NCBI RefSeq assembly: GCF_000170795.1
Contig: NZ_ABCM01000009.1
Span: forward strand, 62,001-126,000
Length of the DNA: 64,000 nucleotides
Origin: Pedobacter sp. BAL39
Lineage (GTDB): Bacteria; Bacteroidota; Bacteroidia; Sphingobacteriales; Sphingobacteriaceae
Direction of reading: 5' to 3'
The notes below the pieces were generated by a model. The model was not told the origin of the DNA, ran no database searches, and saw nothing but the letters and a program-made list of their open reading frames with translations. Shown one piece after another: positions 17,288-26,858 of this stretch. Position numbers and translations under genes: made by a program. The number at the start of each line of letters is the position of its first letter. Positions within the stretch are counted from its first letter, which is position 1.

Positions 17288-17587
17288 CTAAATATCAGTT
17301 TGTATCAATTTGCTCAACTCTGCAAATGCAGCTTCATTTCTTTTGTAATAAGTCCACTGCCCCACTCTTGAGGCCGTAACCAGGCCGGCACGTTGTAAGG
17401 TTGAGAGGTATTCAGAGACCGTCGACTGTGTCAATCCTGCTTTCTGCTGGATCTGGCCTACACAAACTCCTGCCTCATAACCCGCATGCACCTGCTCGGG
17501 AAAGTTAAATTCAGGATCTTTTAACCAAGAGAGAATCTGGAGTCTGGTTTTATTAGAAAGGGCCTTAAATATTTCTACTTGTTCCAT
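17288..17587 (-). CDS. ArsR-family transcriptional regulator
   Basis: 99 residues from ATG at 17585-17587; an in-frame ATG at 17644 was rejected because the promoter box lies between. The winged helix is clear: IFKALSNKTRLQILSWL, then CVGQIQQKAGLTQSTVSEYL (recognition helix), then LQRAGLVTASRVGQWTYYKR (wing). No multi-Cys metal site is seen; single Cys residues in the helix region might sense thiol stress. It probably controls itself through the dyad at 17599-17618 and perhaps the downstream Old Yellow Enzyme gene. Confidence 0.88.
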   Translation of the reverse strand: MEQVEIFKALSNKTRLQILSWLKDPEFNFPEQVHAGYEAGVCVGQIQQKAGLTQSTVSEYLSTLQRAGLVTASRVGQWTYYKRNEAAFAELSKLIQTDI

Positions 17588-17591
17588 ACGC

Positions 17592-17618
17592 CAAAGATAT
17601 ATCGGTTTTTCCCGATAT
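17592..17618 (-). promoter_or_regulatory. ArsR promoter and dyad operator
   Basis: The minus strand reads TATCTTTG (17599-17592), a perfect -7 box ending four bases before the ATG. ATATCGG-N6-CCGATAT (17599-17618) is a perfect 7-base inverted repeat lying between the -7 box and the expected -33 region. That position suits self-repression by a dimeric ArsR protein. Confidence 0.6.
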
Positions 17619-17743
17619 TCCAATACATTAGTCAGAGATGACATTGTGATAGCAAGCAGATGACATTTTTTTGATTTGTGTATTGGATAAAATAAATTTT
17701 CTGATTGAATTTCAGTGTATTCCAGTAATTTTTAAAAAGAATG

Positions 17744-17774
17744 TTTTCAAAAATGAAAACTATATCTATCTTCG
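17744..17774 (+). promoter_or_regulatory. Promoter of tRNA-Gly copy 2
   Basis: TTTT (17744-17747), 19 bases and TATCTTCG (17767-17774) each differ by one base from TTTG and TAnnTTTG. The tRNA 5' end is 14 bases downstream of the -7 box. Confidence 0.5.
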
Positions 17775-17787
17775 TACCGTCATCAAC

Positions 17788-17860
<73 letters not shown>

Positions 17861-17861
17861 C

Positions 17862-17898
17862 AAAAAAAACCTTCATCATTCGATGAAGGTTTTTTTTT
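17862..17898 (+). terminator. Terminator of tRNA-Gly copy 2
   Basis: ACCTTCATC and GATGAAGGT form a nine-pair stem around ATTC, extended by A/T pairs and followed by nine T. It starts one base after the tRNA. Confidence 0.92.
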
Positions 17899-17966
17899 GT
17901 AAATATCTTCCGGATCATATAGGACTTTTTCCAAAGTCGGTTGTCTCCACAGCATAACCGACAACT

Positions 17967-18779
17967 ATGTTCAAAGCTTTATTCTCGAAATCTTCAAAAC
18001 AGAAACCAGCACCCTACGGGTGGTCTGGTGATTACCGCTCCTGGGAACAGGTAAAAGCCAAAACAGGTGGTTACGATGAGGGAGGTATCATCCGTCGGAC
18101 GCGCGAAGCACTGCTGCAGGTAAAATCAGGTGCTGCCGTTTACGAAAGAGATGCGGTGCTTTTTGACGAAAAGATATACCCCCATGCATTAATTGCATTC
18201 CTGAAACACAGTGTCGCGCTAAAAAAACAACCTTTAAACATCGTCGACTTTGGTGGCTCCCTTGGCAGCACCTATTACCAGATCATTGAATTTCTTACCC
18301 CTGATGTCTGCGAAAGCTGGACAGTCGTTGAGCAGGAACATTATGTCAAAGTTGGAAAAGCCGACTTCGAGGATGGAAAGTTATGTTTCTCCTCCAGCAT
18401 TGCGGACTGTGCCGCATCCCGCAGCATTGACTTCGTCCTGATTTCTGGCTCCCTGCAATATCTGGAAGCACCGTATATTTTCCTGGAGCAACTCCTCGCG
18501 TACAATTTTGATTTCCTTCTTTTCGACAGGACTGCTTTTCACCAGGCCGACACGGACCGTCTTACGCTGCAGACTGTTCCTCCGGAGATCTATGAAGCCT
18601 CCTACCCGGCCTGGTTCTTCGGCAGGACCAACTTTCTCAGTCGCTTCAAAGACAAATACAGGATGATCGCCGAGTTCCCAACTTATGTACCCGGAGAAGA
18701 CCTCCTTTACATTGATGGACGGCCAGGTGGCAATGGCAAGGGATTCTATTTCATCAATACTGTAAAATACCCAAATTAA
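17967..18779 (+). CDS. TIGR04325-family putative methyltransferase
   Basis: 270 residues. NIVDFGGSLG (91-100) is a SAM-binding motif I, and PYGWSGDYRSWEQVKAKTGG and the C-terminal LYIDGRPGGNGKGFYFIN match the TIGR04325 methyltransferase family found in surface-polysaccharide loci. The acceptor is not known. It is the first of four closely packed plus-strand genes (5 bases to the next). Confidence 0.8.
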   Translation: MFKALFSKSSKQKPAPYGWSGDYRSWEQVKAKTGGYDEGGIIRRTREALLQVKSGAAVYERDAVLFDEKIYPHALIAFLKHSVALKKQPLNIVDFGGSLGSTYYQIIEFLTPDVCESWTVVEQEHYVKVGKADFEDGKLCFSSSIADCAASRSIDFVLISGSLQYLEAPYIFLEQLLAYNFDFLLFDRTAFHQADTDRLTLQTVPPEIYEASYPAWFFGRTNFLSRFKDKYRMIAEFPTYVPGEDLLYIDGRPGGNGKGFYFINTVKYPN

Positions 18780-18784
18780 CTCAT

Positions 18785-19798
18785 TTGCATATGCTCAAAT
18801 TCTGCACTTTATTTAATTCTACCTATTTGTCGCGTGGACTAGCGATGTACCACTCTCTGGAACAACATTGCGAAAGTTTCCATTTGTATATCATCGCCTT
18901 CGACAATTATTGCTATGATGCCCTCACACGTCTCCGATTGGTACAGGCCACCATCATCAGCCTCAACGAGTTTGAAAACCATCGGCTGCTTGCCATAAAA
19001 AAAGAACGGACTGCCGGAGAATATTGCTGGACCTGCGCCTCCTCCACCATTAAATATTGCATTGAAAAATACCAGCTCGACCATTGCACCTACGTAGATG
19101 CAGATCTCCTGTTTTTCAGTGACCCCTCAGTATTAATTGATGAGATGGGTAGCAAATCGGTACTCATCACCGAACACCGGTATACAACGTGTTACGACCA
19201 GTCGGCGACAAGCGGCATTTACTGCGTGCAATTCATGACCTTCAAAAACACCGGCGAAGGCATGGAAGTCCTGAATTGGTGGGTGGATGCCTGCATCAAC
19301 TGGTGTTTCAATAGGTTCGAAGATGGTAAGTTTGGCGACCAGAAATACCTGGACGACTGGACCGGCAGGTTCGACTGCATTCATGTCCTTGAGCACCTTG
19401 GCGGTGGCGTGGCACCCTGGAACATCCAGCAATACCAGTTCAAATCCAAATCCAAAAAGATCAAAGGCGAAGAACTGAAAACCGGAAAAACTTTTGACCT
19501 GGTATTTTACCATTACCATGGTTTCCATTATATCCGGGACAACAGCTATACGCTGTCATGCGACATCTATAAGATTGACAGAAACCAGGTAAAGCACATA
19601 TACAGACCATATTCCCATTTTTTGTCCAGAGCAGCACGTACCATTAATGCTTATCACAAGGGCCTGGCTACGCACGAGACGACAAACGACATTAGCTTTC
19701 TGCAAAGAAAACAGGGACGGCTCTTTATGTTTCTGCTCCGCGGATACTACAAAAATTTCTACACGAAAAACGCTTTACAATATGGCTTCCTTAGTTAA
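18785..19798 (+). CDS. Putative glycosyltransferase (GT-A fold, DXD)
   Basis: 337 residues; the start could also be Met3. The N-terminus [20 protein letters not shown] and the metal-binding Asp105-Ala-Asp107 ([10 protein letters not shown]) are typical of nucleotide-sugar transferases related to GT8. GDQKYLDDW is the usual downstream acidic motif. It probably adds a sugar to a cell-surface glycan. The 3' end overlaps the next gene by 17 bases, indicating translation coupling. Confidence 0.78.
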   Translation: MHMLKFCTLFNSTYLSRGLAMYHSLEQHCESFHLYIIAFDNYCYDALTRLRLVQATIISLNEFENHRLLAIKKERTAGEYCWTCASSTIKYCIEKYQLDHCTYVDADLLFFSDPSVLIDEMGSKSVLITEHRYTTCYDQSATSGIYCVQFMTFKNTGEGMEVLNWWVDACINWCFNRFEDGKFGDQKYLDDWTGRFDCIHVLEHLGGGVAPWNIQQYQFKSKSKKIKGEELKTGKTFDLVFYHYHGFHYIRDNSYTLSCDIYKIDRNQVKHIYRPYSHFLSRAARTINAYHKGLATHETTNDISFLQRKQGRLFMFLLRGYYKNFYTKNALQYGFLS

Positions 19799-20165
19799 CC
19801 TTAAAACATTTACGGACGACCGGGGCAACCTTACGGTCATTGAAAAGGTGCTTCCCTTCGACATCAAGAGAATATTTTACATCTACGGCGTCGACAAGTC
19901 GGAACGCGGAGGGCACCGCCATCATCAAACCATGCAGGCGGCAATCTGTATACGTGGTAAATGTACCATCTACAATGACAATGGCATCCTGCAGAACACA
20001 TTTGAGCTGGACTCTCCCGACAAATGTCTGCTCATCCAACCTGAAGACTGGCATTCCATGTACAGCTTCAGCGAAGATGCCATCCTCATGGTCCTGGCCT
20101 CTGAATATTTTGAAGCAAACGATTACATCTATACACCCTACAGCTACGCCTATGATAGCTTATGA
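19782..20165 (+). CDS. fdtA: FdtA/QdtA-type dTDP-4-keto-6-deoxyglucose ketoisomerase
   Basis: 127 residues, a single cupin started at the ATG at 19782 inside the end of the glycosyltransferase gene. [23 protein letters not shown] (His45, His47, His48) and [15 protein letters not shown] are the hallmarks of FdtA/QdtA. The enzyme moves the keto group of dTDP-4-keto-6-deoxyglucose from C4 to C3. FdtA and QdtA give galacto and gluco products and cannot be told apart here. The aminotransferase that follows is the expected partner. Confidence 0.85.
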   Translation: MASLVNLKTFTDDRGNLTVIEKVLPFDIKRIFYIYGVDKSERGGHRHHQTMQAAICIRGKCTIYNDNGILQNTFELDSPDKCLLIQPEDWHSMYSFSEDAILMVLASEYFEANDYIYTPYSYAYDSL

Positions 20166-21240
20166 AAATCTGTACGCATTAAACCAGCCTTTTATGGAAG
20201 ACTATCAGCGGAGTTTCTCCGATAGCCTCGAAAAAGGCTGGTTTATCCTAGGCAAGAAAGTAGAGCAATTCGAGGAGGAGTTTGCGGCATACTGTGGCGT
20301 TGCGGGCTGTGCCGGTCTTGCTTCTGGTCTTGATGCACTGGTGCTTGCGCTGCGTTATTTTGATTTTCCTGAAGGGTCTGAGGTCATCGTTCCTTCCAAT
20401 ACTTATATCGCCACCATCCTGGCCATCTACCACAATGGACTAGTCCCCGTTCTTGTAGAACCGGAGCTTAGCAGTTATAATATTGATCCGCTGAAGATTG
20501 AAGAGAAAATCAACAGCAATACCAAAGCAATACTGGTGGTACATCTGTATGGCAAAATGTGTGACATGGATCCGATTATGGCGACAGCAGCACAGCATAA
20601 CCTGAAGGTCATCGAGGACTGTGCTCAGGCACATGGGGCGCTTTATAAGGGAAGAATGGCCGGAACTTTCGGCGACTTCGGTGCGTTCAGTTTTTATCCA
20701 ACGAAAAACCTGGGGGCGCTGGGAGATGCAGGTGCACTGCTTGCAGCAGATCCCCAGAGGATCGAAAAAATCAAAGCCCTGCGGAACTATGGCTGTCACG
20801 AGAAATACCACAACAAATACATTGGCATCAATTCAAGGCTCGACGAGATTCAGGCAGGCTTTCTGTCTGTAAAGCTGCCCTTCCTAAATGACATTAACAA
20901 CCATAAAAAGAAACTGGCAGAACGTTATCATGAGGGATTGATGTACGACTTTATCCGTCCGGTAATTCATGAAGATTACCAGGATGTAAACCACATTTAT
21001 ACCGTAAGACATCCCCAACGCGATGAACTCAGGGCTTATTTACTGGAAAACAACATCCGGACTGAGATACACTACCCTATTCCGCCGCATCAACAGGAAG
21101 CATTAAGCAACAGGCTGGAAGGCGATTACCCCATTTCCGAACTGATCCACCGGACTACATTGAGTTTACCACTCTCTTACAGCCATACAGTTGCAGACAT
21201 CGATAAAGTCATTGAAATTATGAACAAATTTAAAAATTAA
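20152..21240 (+). CDS. fdtB: DegT/DnrJ/EryC1 sugar aminotransferase (FdtB-like)
   Basis: 362 residues from the ATG at 20152, which overlaps fdtA by 14 bases; longer in-frame starts run inside fdtA and were rejected. It is a PLP aminotransferase: Lys185 in [14 protein letters not shown] binds PLP, and [18 protein letters not shown] and EDCAQAHGA motifs are present. With FdtA it would make dTDP-3-amino-3,6-dideoxyhexose (Fuc3N or Qui3N). No FdtC acetyltransferase follows, and RmlA/RmlB for the precursor are not in the window. Confidence 0.87.
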   Translation: MIAYENLYALNQPFMEDYQRSFSDSLEKGWFILGKKVEQFEEEFAAYCGVAGCAGLASGLDALVLALRYFDFPEGSEVIVPSNTYIATILAIYHNGLVPVLVEPELSSYNIDPLKIEEKINSNTKAILVVHLYGKMCDMDPIMATAAQHNLKVIEDCAQAHGALYKGRMAGTFGDFGAFSFYPTKNLGALGDAGALLAADPQRIEKIKALRNYGCHEKYHNKYIGINSRLDEIQAGFLSVKLPFLNDINNHKKKLAERYHEGLMYDFIRPVIHEDYQDVNHIYTVRHPQRDELRAYLLENNIRTEIHYPIPPHQQEALSNRLEGDYPISELIHRTTLSLPLSYSHTVADIDKVIEIMNKFKN

Positions 21241-21291
21241 CATATTATGTAGAATCTGTATTTTAGCTCCAAATTTAGTTCAGGGACTATA

Positions 21292-21777
21292 ATGACGAGC
21301 AGTGAAGCAAAAAGAAACCTGTCAGCGATGAGCATCTTATGGATTCTCTTCATGATGACGGCATGCAGAAAGGAAATCGCTGCTGATGAAGCAAAAGTAA
21401 AACCTCCTGTAAGTGTGTACATCGTAACCGCAAGAATTGACAAAAAAGGAACGAACAGCGATTCTGAAGGGACTGCAATTTTAAAGGGCCGCTATGATGA
21501 AGAAACAAAAAAGATAGATTACCACATTCAGTATGCCAACATTTCTCCACAGCTGATCGCGCTGAGAAGCGGTCCCAAAGGGAGCAAAGGTACACTGGTA
21601 AAGGAAGTGTATAAAATTACCGAAGGACAGGAACTCCCTTCCGTAATCTCCGGATCTTTCTTTTTGACCCCACTTCAGGAGCGTGCATTGCTAAAAGGTT
21701 TGTGGTTTGCAACGGTCGGTGCCCGCAGTGTATCCCCCGAGATTTCAGGCACACTCACTTTAAAACAGCAGAAGTAG
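21292..21777 (+). CDS. Lipoprotein, possible CHRD domain
   Basis: 161 residues with a lipoprotein signal ending in MMTAC (Cys25); Met13 is an alternative start. The mature part (EGTAILKGRYDEETKKIDYH, then SGSFFLTPLQERALLKGLWF, then ISGTLTLK) resembles a CHRD-type beta domain, though the match is by eye. It ends one base before the ECF sigma gene starts, so it heads the sigma/FecR/receptor unit. Confidence 0.62.
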   Translation: MTSSEAKRNLSAMSILWILFMMTACRKEIAADEAKVKPPVSVYIVTARIDKKGTNSDSEGTAILKGRYDEETKKIDYHIQYANISPQLIALRSGPKGSKGTLVKEVYKITEGQELPSVISGSFFLTPLQERALLKGLWFATVGARSVSPEISGTLTLKQQK

Positions 21778-21778
21778 C

Positions 21779-22363
21779 ATGGAAACCGAAGCAGCACTGA
21801 TTAGGGCCATTGAGCTCCAGGATAAGCAGGCATTTGAGCTACTGTACAAAACACATTACAAACAGTTGTTTGCCGTTGCCTACCGTTACGTGGGAAAGTC
21901 TGAAAGCGCAGAAGAAGTAGTGCACGATGTATTTATCAATATATGGAACAAAGCAGCACAGATCAAGATACAGCATTCTATTAAAAGCTATTTGGTAAAA
22001 GCGGTGGTCAACACGTCATTGAACGTCATCAAGAAAGAAAAGCTCGCCGCAGGAAAAAGATTAAAATATATGGCTGAACAGACCACTTATGATCATGACG
22101 AAGGCAATCATGCCGCCGAGGAAGCACTGCTGGCTGGCCTGGAGTCTGCCTTAAACCTGCTGCCGGAAAAATGCAGAAACGTGATGTACCTGAGCCGTTT
22201 TGGCAAGCTGAAACAGGAGGAGATTGCGGATCAGCTGAACATATCTATAAAAACTGTAAAAAATCATCTGACCTATGGTTTTCAGAAGCTGCGCGAGCAC
22301 CTGGAGCTGCATAAAACATCGATCACCCTGTTCCTGCTGCTTTTGACAAGAATTAAATTTTAA
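21779..22363 (+). CDS. ECF RNA polymerase sigma factor (Bacteroidota type)
   Basis: 194 residues with sigma region 2 (FELLYKTHYKQLFAVAYRYV, SAEEVVHDVFINIWNK) and region 4 (LPEKCRNVMYLSRFGKLKQE, then EIADQLNISIKTVKNHLTY). It would be held by the FecR protein encoded 8 bases downstream and released by a signal from the TonB receptor, then drive the receptor genes. Confidence 0.93.
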   Translation: METEAALIRAIELQDKQAFELLYKTHYKQLFAVAYRYVGKSESAEEVVHDVFINIWNKAAQIKIQHSIKSYLVKAVVNTSLNVIKKEKLAAGKRLKYMAEQTTYDHDEGNHAAEEALLAGLESALNLLPEKCRNVMYLSRFGKLKQEEIADQLNISIKTVKNHLTYGFQKLREHLELHKTSITLFLLLLTRIKF

Positions 22364-22371
22364 ACCCGGAG

Positions 22372-23394
22372 ATGATGAACGAATCTGAACTAAACGATGA
22401 ATTGATCTGTAACCTCATTATTGAGGCCATTGATGGGACCATTGCGCCAGACGCACAAGTTCTACTTGAGCGCTGGAGGAAAAAATCAGCAGAAAATGAA
22501 TCAACCTATCAGCAGTACCTGAACGTGCAGGTCAACCTGGATAAAATCAGCGAACGGCACAGCTACGCGGTGAACGACTCCTGGGAAGCGCTGGACAGAA
22601 AACTGAGTAAGTTTGACAAGATCCCTTTTGAAACACAGCGTTTTGAGGAGGCGCCTGTGACTCCTGCCAGGACGTCGTTCCTCTGGTTTAAAATTGCGGC
22701 CGCCATTATGGTCATCCTCTCGGCAGGTTATTATTTCATTGCCAGCAACCGTGGTTATGTGACAATCGACAGCGATAAAGATGGCATTACGGCCCTTACC
22801 CTTCCTGATGGAAGCGCAGTAAAACTCAATGCTGCAACCGCCGTGAGGTATCACAAAACCGAATTTAATGACGACAGACGACTGGAGCTCCTTCGCGGGG
22901 AGATCTTTATTGATGTTGCACACAAACAGCACAGCAGGTTTTCGGTAGACCTTGGAAAAGTAGAAGCCCTCGACATCGGCACCAGCTTCAACGTGTTCAG
23001 GAATACCCAGAAAATCGCCGTAGTGGTGGAAGAAGGGATAGTGGCTTTAAAAAAACGGTCTTCCAACGAGCAGATCCTACTTAAAAAGGGCCAACTGGGA
23101 ACGTATAACATTCAAAAACAAGCATTAATGTCGTTGGTCAACAATGACCTCAACTACAAGGCCTGGTTGGACCATCACTTCCGTTTTACCGAGACACCAC
23201 TCCATGAGGTGGTAGCCCAACTGGAAAAAGCGTACCATACCCGCATCCGCATTGCTGAACCTGAGCTGAAGGTAAGGAGACTGACCGCAGACATCGATTA
23301 TGAGCAAATTGACAGCGTTCTGGCCGTCATTGCGGCCTCTTTTCAATGCCATGTCACTAAAGATCAGGAGACCTATGTTTTGTCCGACAGGTAA
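22372..23394 (+). CDS. FecR-family anti-sigma/signal transducer
   Basis: 340 residues; ATG at 22372 or 22375. A cytoplasmic N-terminus with an early ERWRKKSAENE helix is followed by one membrane helix (about 101-122) and a periplasmic FecR domain (LTLPDGSAVKLNAATAVRYH, LLRGEIFIDVAHKQHSRFSV) plus a DUF4974-type C-terminus (FTETPLHEVVAQLEKAY). It transmits receptor occupancy to the ECF factor. Its 3' end overlaps the receptor gene by 20 bases. Confidence 0.92.
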   Translation: MMNESELNDELICNLIIEAIDGTIAPDAQVLLERWRKKSAENESTYQQYLNVQVNLDKISERHSYAVNDSWEALDRKLSKFDKIPFETQRFEEAPVTPARTSFLWFKIAAAIMVILSAGYYFIASNRGYVTIDSDKDGITALTLPDGSAVKLNAATAVRYHKTEFNDDRRLELLRGEIFIDVAHKQHSRFSVDLGKVEALDIGTSFNVFRNTQKIAVVVEEGIVALKKRSSNEQILLKKGQLGTYNIQKQALMSLVNNDLNYKAWLDHHFRFTETPLHEVVAQLEKAYHTRIRIAEPELKVRRLTADIDYEQIDSVLAVIAASFQCHVTKDQETYVLSDR

Positions 23395-25936
23395 AACGTT
23401 CCTTTGCTTTTTCATCACCTGCCTGGTCCTCTTTTTTCTTCCAGGCATTGCCCATGCTCAGCACACAGACCAGCTGAACAGAGAGGTCAATATCCAGCTT
23501 CCCCCTTCAGACCTGATCAGGACACTGAACACGATCAGTCAGAAAAGTCAGCTTCGTTTTGCCTTCGACCCGGATCAGCTCCGCGGTAAGCAAACACCCG
23601 AGATCAGGCCCACCCTTACCACGTTAAAAAAATTACTCGACAAATTGCTGGTCGGCACGGGACTCGGTTATACGCTGGTAGGCAGTGACATTGTGATTGC
23701 GCCCCGAAAGCGAGAGCTCCGCGCCATACACGGGCACATCCTCGACCAGGCCACTGGAGGAAACCTGATGGGGGCAACCGTACAGGTCCCTTCCATAAAA
23801 GTGGGTATCACCACCAACCAATATGGTTTCTATTCGCTATCCATTCCTGAGGGCGATTATCAATTGCAGGTATCTTCAACAGGATACGAAACGCAGCTGA
23901 TCCCAATACAGGTCAATGATGACCTTCAGCTGGAAATAGAACTCCCCGCCCTTAGCAGGCAGCTCGAAGAAGTTGTCATCAGCCAAAGTGCACTAACGCC
24001 CAACCCCATCCTGTTCAATGAGCAAAATATCTCCCCACAGCAGCTTCAAAACACTGCTTTTTATGCGGGAGAGACGGATGTGTTAAAGAAGATACAAATG
24101 GAAAGCGGGATCAAGAGTATCACTGAAGGGAGCTCCGGATTGTTTATCAGGGGAGGAAACACCGATCAGAACCTCATCTTGCTGGACGAAGCCATTGTCT
24201 ATAATCCCTCCCACTTATACGGCCTGGTATCGATCTTTAATCCTGATGCCATCAATAATGTACAGGTATACAGGGATTATATGCCTGCCAATTTTGGTGG
24301 GCGACTTTCATCTGTCATCGTTAACCGCATGTCTGAGGGCAACAGCAAAAAGTATCAGCTAAGCGGCGGGGCCAGTCTGATGTCCGCAAGGCTGGCAGTG
24401 GAAGGTCCATTGGTAAAAAACAAGTCGTCCTTTATCCTTACCTACCGCCGCAGTCTGCTCGATGTTTTCCATAACAAGTTCAAGCTCTTCAACCCCAGTT
24501 CAGTGTATTACGATATCAACGCAAAACTGAATTACAAGCTGAACCAGAACAACACTTTATTCTACTCATTATACTCGGGAAAGGACAACTTGTTGTCGGC
24601 AGACAACTACTCCAATAACTGGGGAAACCTGACCTCCACCCTTCGCTGGAACCACATTTACAATTCCAGGTTGTTTGCAAATACTTCCGCCATCTTTAGC
24701 AACTATCGCAACCTGCTGGACCTGAATGCAGATACCATCTCCCAGAAAAGCCGATGGAATACAGCCGTGAAAGACATTACACTGAAGACCGACTATACTT
24801 ATTACCACAATCCTTCCAACCAGATTAAATTCGGCCTCTCTGCAATCCTGCACCATTTTACACCCGGATCGATGTATCAGCAAAAAGGCTATGAGTTCAA
24901 CATTGCCAACAGCAGGTCTTTGGAATCTACCGCCTACTACACCCAGCAGCTGTCCCTCAGCAAATCCCTTGAACTCAACTACGGCCTCCGGCTGAGCACC
25001 TTCATCAATGAACAGGAGCAGTTGAATGTATTCGATGAACATGGCAATCCGGTAAAGCAAACCAGGAAAAAGACCTTCATCAATCCTGAACCGCGGATCA
25101 ACATCAGCTACCTCTCAGGAGCATTCCAGCGTTTCTTTGCCACTTATAACCTCAACTACCAATACCTGCAGCTGATACAGAACAGCACGCTTGCTTTTTC
25201 TTCATTGGAGCCATGGGTTCCGGCCTCTGCCAGCATCCACCCGCAGCGTTCCAATCATTTCTCTTTAGGGTACCGTTATGAGCCAGATTTGTTGCTCGTA
25301 TCAGCAAATGCTTATTACAAGCGCCTGGACCACCAACTGGACCTTCCGGGCCATACACAGATCATCGGCAATCCCCATGTGGTCACGCAGCTCAGATCCG
25401 GAACTTCGGATGCCTATGGGATCGAGACCGAGTTTTCAAAAACTGCAGGAAAATACTCCGCCATACTATCCTATACTTATTCCAGGGTATACCGCAAAAT
25501 TGCCGACATCAATTACGGTAATCGCTTTGTGGCCAACTACGACATTCCTCATGAGCTGAAGCTTTCCCTGCGTTACGATGCCAGTGCCAGGTTATCCTTC
25601 CAGTCATTCTTCACCTACGCTTCCGGGAGGCCACTGACCCTGCCTGTCGGTTATTATCAGCACGACGGGTTGAATGTCCCTATTTTTGAGGGCAGGAATA
25701 CCTCGAGGTTCCCCGACTTCAGCAGACTGGACATCGCTGCGCAATACCAGTTTAATTCAAGGTTATCTGGCATACGCAACCTCCACAGCACACTTTCTAT
25801 AGGTGTTTACAACCTGTATAACCGCAAAAATGCGTTATATTACCACCTGAATTCATCTACGTCAGAAAGAAGGGCAAACACCTTTGAATATGCGTTTGGC
25901 ATTTACCCATGGATTGCTTACAGTTTCAAAATTTAA
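23375..25936 (+). CDS. TonB-dependent outer-membrane receptor with STN signalling domain
   Basis: 853 residues from the ATG at 23375, which gives a signal peptide ending GIAHAQ. A secretin/TonB N-terminal (STN) domain (about 25-85, LIRTLNTISQKSQLRFAF) comes first and makes this a signalling receptor. A carboxypeptidase-like beta-sandwich (GHILDQATGGNLMGATVQVP) follows, then plug (GLFIRGGNTDQNLILLDEA) and barrel, ending in aromatic WIAYSFKI. It lacks the full SusC signature and has no SusD; with DUF4249 it forms the other common Bacteroidota receptor pair. The ligand is unknown. Confidence 0.9.
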   Translation: MFCPTGKTFLCFFITCLVLFFLPGIAHAQHTDQLNREVNIQLPPSDLIRTLNTISQKSQLRFAFDPDQLRGKQTPEIRPTLTTLKKLLDKLLVGTGLGYTLVGSDIVIAPRKRELRAIHGHILDQATGGNLMGATVQVPSIKVGITTNQYGFYSLSIPEGDYQLQVSSTGYETQLIPIQVNDDLQLEIELPALSRQLEEVVISQSALTPNPILFNEQNISPQQLQNTAFYAGETDVLKKIQMESGIKSITEGSSGLFIRGGNTDQNLILLDEAIVYNPSHLYGLVSIFNPDAINNVQVYRDYMPANFGGRLSSVIVNRMSEGNSKKYQLSGGASLMSARLAVEGPLVKNKSSFILTYRRSLLDVFHNKFKLFNPSSVYYDINAKLNYKLNQNNTLFYSLYSGKDNLLSADNYSNNWGNLTSTLRWNHIYNSRLFANTSAIFSNYRNLLDLNADTISQKSRWNTAVKDITLKTDYTYYHNPSNQIKFGLSAILHHFTPGSMYQQKGYEFNIANSRSLESTAYYTQQLSLSKSLELNYGLRLSTFINEQEQLNVFDEHGNPVKQTRKKTFINPEPRINISYLSGAFQRFFATYNLNYQYLQLIQNSTLAFSSLEPWVPASASIHPQRSNHFSLGYRYEPDLLLVSANAYYKRLDHQLDLPGHTQIIGNPHVVTQLRSGTSDAYGIETEFSKTAGKYSAILSYTYSRVYRKIADINYGNRFVANYDIPHELKLSLRYDASARLSFQSFFTYASGRPLTLPVGYYQHDGLNVPIFEGRNTSRFPDFSRLDIAAQYQFNSRLSGIRNLHSTLSIGVYNLYNRKNALYYHLNSSTSERRANTFEYAFGIYPWIAYSFKI

Positions 25937-25937
25937 C

Positions 25938-26771
25938 ATGAAAAGCGGCTACTTTTTTTTAGTTATGATGCTGCTCATCGCCATGCAGACCTCCTGTAAA
26001 AAGGATGGGCAGAAAGACTCCTTTGACGGCCCGGTAAAAAAATATGAAATCGCGCTTGAGGGAGGCATAAACACCTTGATTCCCAGCCAATACATCAAAC
26101 TAACGGTTCCGGCCCTGCACCCGGACTCCCTTCCACGACCAGTGAGAAATGCAAGTGTGGTGGTGAATGACGGAAAATCAAACCTGATCTTTAAAGAGAC
26201 CTCACCAGGCATCTATTTGGGCACCAATAATAACGCCCCCAATTACAATGGTGCTTATACCCTCACCATCAAGTACAATGATAAAATCTACACTGCAGTA
26301 GATACCCTCCGGCAGGTGGTCAACATCGTGGATGACTTTCTGCCCCTTTCTACGAAAACAATGACGGATGGAATGATAAAACTCAGCATTCCAAAACATA
26401 CTTTTGGCTACCTGAACCCCAATAAATGGTACATCTACTATGGTGACGTACCCCCATGGGACCTGGGCGACTTTAGTCAGTCGAAATATTACACCTACAC
26501 CCACTTTTTGGGTTCACCAAACCCACTATACCCATTAAACAGCCTGAAGCGCGAGTACATCATGGACAAAAAGGCACCCATCACCATCTTCAAACAATCG
26601 CTTTCGGAGAGCTATGACAAATACCTGTATGGAGTGTTTCTGGAGACCGACTGGAATGGTCTATTTTCTGGTGTGCCGACCAACATTGAGGGCAACATCT
26701 CTGGCAATGCGCAGGGGTATTTTTCGGTGACCGATATCGACAGGCGCAGGTACAGCGCGGGAGATTTATAA
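25938..26771 (+). CDS. DUF4249 lipoprotein
   Basis: 277 residues from the ATG at 25938, one base after the receptor stop. Lipobox Cys20 (MQTSCKKD). The segments VVVNDGKSNLIFKETSPGIY and YNGAYTLTIKYNDKIYTAVDTL are typical of DUF4249, a family that accompanies non-SusC TonB receptors and is thought to sit on the outer membrane beside the barrel. It closes the operon. Confidence 0.83.
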   Translation: MKSGYFFLVMMLLIAMQTSCKKDGQKDSFDGPVKKYEIALEGGINTLIPSQYIKLTVPALHPDSLPRPVRNASVVVNDGKSNLIFKETSPGIYLGTNNNAPNYNGAYTLTIKYNDKIYTAVDTLRQVVNIVDDFLPLSTKTMTDGMIKLSIPKHTFGYLNPNKWYIYYGDVPPWDLGDFSQSKYYTYTHFLGSPNPLYPLNSLKREYIMDKKAPITIFKQSLSESYDKYLYGVFLETDWNGLFSGVPTNIEGNISGNAQGYFSVTDIDRRRYSAGDL

Positions 26772-26794
26772 ACAGAACGGGCGTGAAACCAACA

Positions 26795-26819
26795 ATGCCC
26801 GGACCAAAGATCCGGGCAT
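26795..26819. terminator. Hairpin between convergent operons
   Basis: ATGCCCGGA, a seven-base loop and TCCGGGCAT form a perfect nine-pair stem between the DUF4249 stop and the hxlA stop. It has no T-run but is placed to end transcripts from both sides. Confidence 0.6.
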
Positions 26820-26858
26820 CATGATGATCCATTGCGGGCTTAAATACTCCTACCTGGA

